Shown: one piece after another, positions 5,326 to 5,548 of the stretch
Layout of the letters: each line of letters begins with the position of its first letter
Numbering within the stretch: position 1 is the first letter of the stretch
From: Sulfurimonas sp.
GTDB taxonomy: Bacteria; Campylobacterota; Campylobacteria; Campylobacterales; Sulfurimonadaceae
NCBI GenBank assembly: GCA_012963655.1
Contig: DTVI01000305.1
Location: 1 to 5,548, forward strand
DNA length: 5,548 bases
Direction of reading: 5' to 3'
Position numbers and translations under genes: made by a program
Notes under the pieces: generated by a model
The model's input: the letters and a program-made list of their open reading frames with translations, nothing else
What the model was told of the DNA's origin: nothing
The model's database searches: none

Positions 5326-5548
5326 GCTAGTGAGCTTAGGTACTTTGAAATAATTTCTATGGGAAATATGCTTTTTAGTAATGGCCGTGTTAAGTAGAAA
5401 GCTTTGATGACATCGCCAAAAGTGGAAGTGTTTTTTGATGGATGATGTATTAAGTGTTATTCTCAAGCAAGTATGGATATGGGACTCAGTGAAAAGCTTC
5501 ATGAATGCTTGGGTTTAGAAATATTTCCGTGGAAGATTGATAGGAAGG
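5326..5548 (+). pseudogene. Broken or recoded reading frame with DG-stop-CxxC motif (3'-partial)
   Basis: One frame from 5326 to the window end reads as protein-like sequence broken only by TAG (5395-5397) and TGA (5443-5445). After the TAG a short frame can start at TTG 5404 or ATG 5407 and reads MTSPKVEVFFDG, then TGA, then CIKCYSQASMDMGLSEKLHE and onward with no further stop to base 5548. With TGA as any residue this gives VFFDGxCIKC. That matches the DxxCxxC signature I know from DCC/DUF393 thiol-disulfide oxidoreductases, which sits near the N-terminus as it would here. Readings: a decayed gene, a sequencing error, or a TGA read as selenocysteine. I see no obvious SECIS hairpin just after the TGA and no strong ribosome site. 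What follows the motif does not clearly match the family. A start at ATG 5473 after the TGA is another option. Confidence 0.3.

Noticed and set aside
5317..5502. A 61-codon minus-strand frame rich in His, Thr and Lys.
   Set aside because: It has no convincing ribosome site and unlikely composition (MKLFTESHIHTC...), and it overlaps the more protein-like plus-strand frame.

Overview
The window is an AT-rich stretch of bacterial DNA whose genes all lie on the + strand and mostly encode envelope proteins. Its FadL-type porins carry the N-terminal TNGNNLIATGTKSRGMGG-like segment and internal DNLDQPAE and FGWEDQD blocks. From memory these resemble FadL/OmpP1 proteins of Campylobacterota (Arcobacter, Sulfurimonas, Sulfurovum types). 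Low GC, strong Shine-Dalgarno sites and promoters with a TATAAT-like -10 but no clear -35 fit that group. The placement is an inference, and I hold it with moderate confidence.

Layout: (1) 1-1131 is the 3' part of a fadL-like gene (its first ~75-80 codons lie outside the window), followed by a strong intrinsic terminator. (2) 1180-1673 is a ~500-base intergenic region that is not empty. It holds two copies of a 39-bp repeat (38/39 identical), each containing a TATGAT -10 box. Between them lie a long imperfect palindrome that folds as a three-way-junction RNA, a GC-rich structured block and an 11-bp-stem intrinsic terminator. The simplest reading is an unannotated ~315-nt noncoding RNA gene that shares its promoter sequence with the second fadL gene. 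(3) 1674-2972 is a complete second fadL paralogue. (4) 2973-3227 holds a weak terminator and palindromes. (5) 3228-4223 and 4220-5068 form a two-gene operon with a 4-nt ATGA overlap. It encodes a secreted protein and a lipoprotein, both of which look like divergent tandem-DUF302 proteins. It ends at a clear terminator. (6) 5108-5548 has no intact gene. It contains a perfect TATAAT box, structured repeats, a GGGGACATACACC motif that resembles sequences near REP-associated transposases, and a broken reading frame running off the window end. An in-frame TGA in that frame falls inside a DGxCxxC motif.

How the parts may work together: FadL proteins pass hydrophobic molecules (fatty acids, aromatics) across the outer membrane. 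The two exported DUF302-like proteins next door could act in the periplasm on, or bind, what the porins bring in; this is inference from adjacency only. The noncoding element between the two porin genes is the best candidate for something undescribed.
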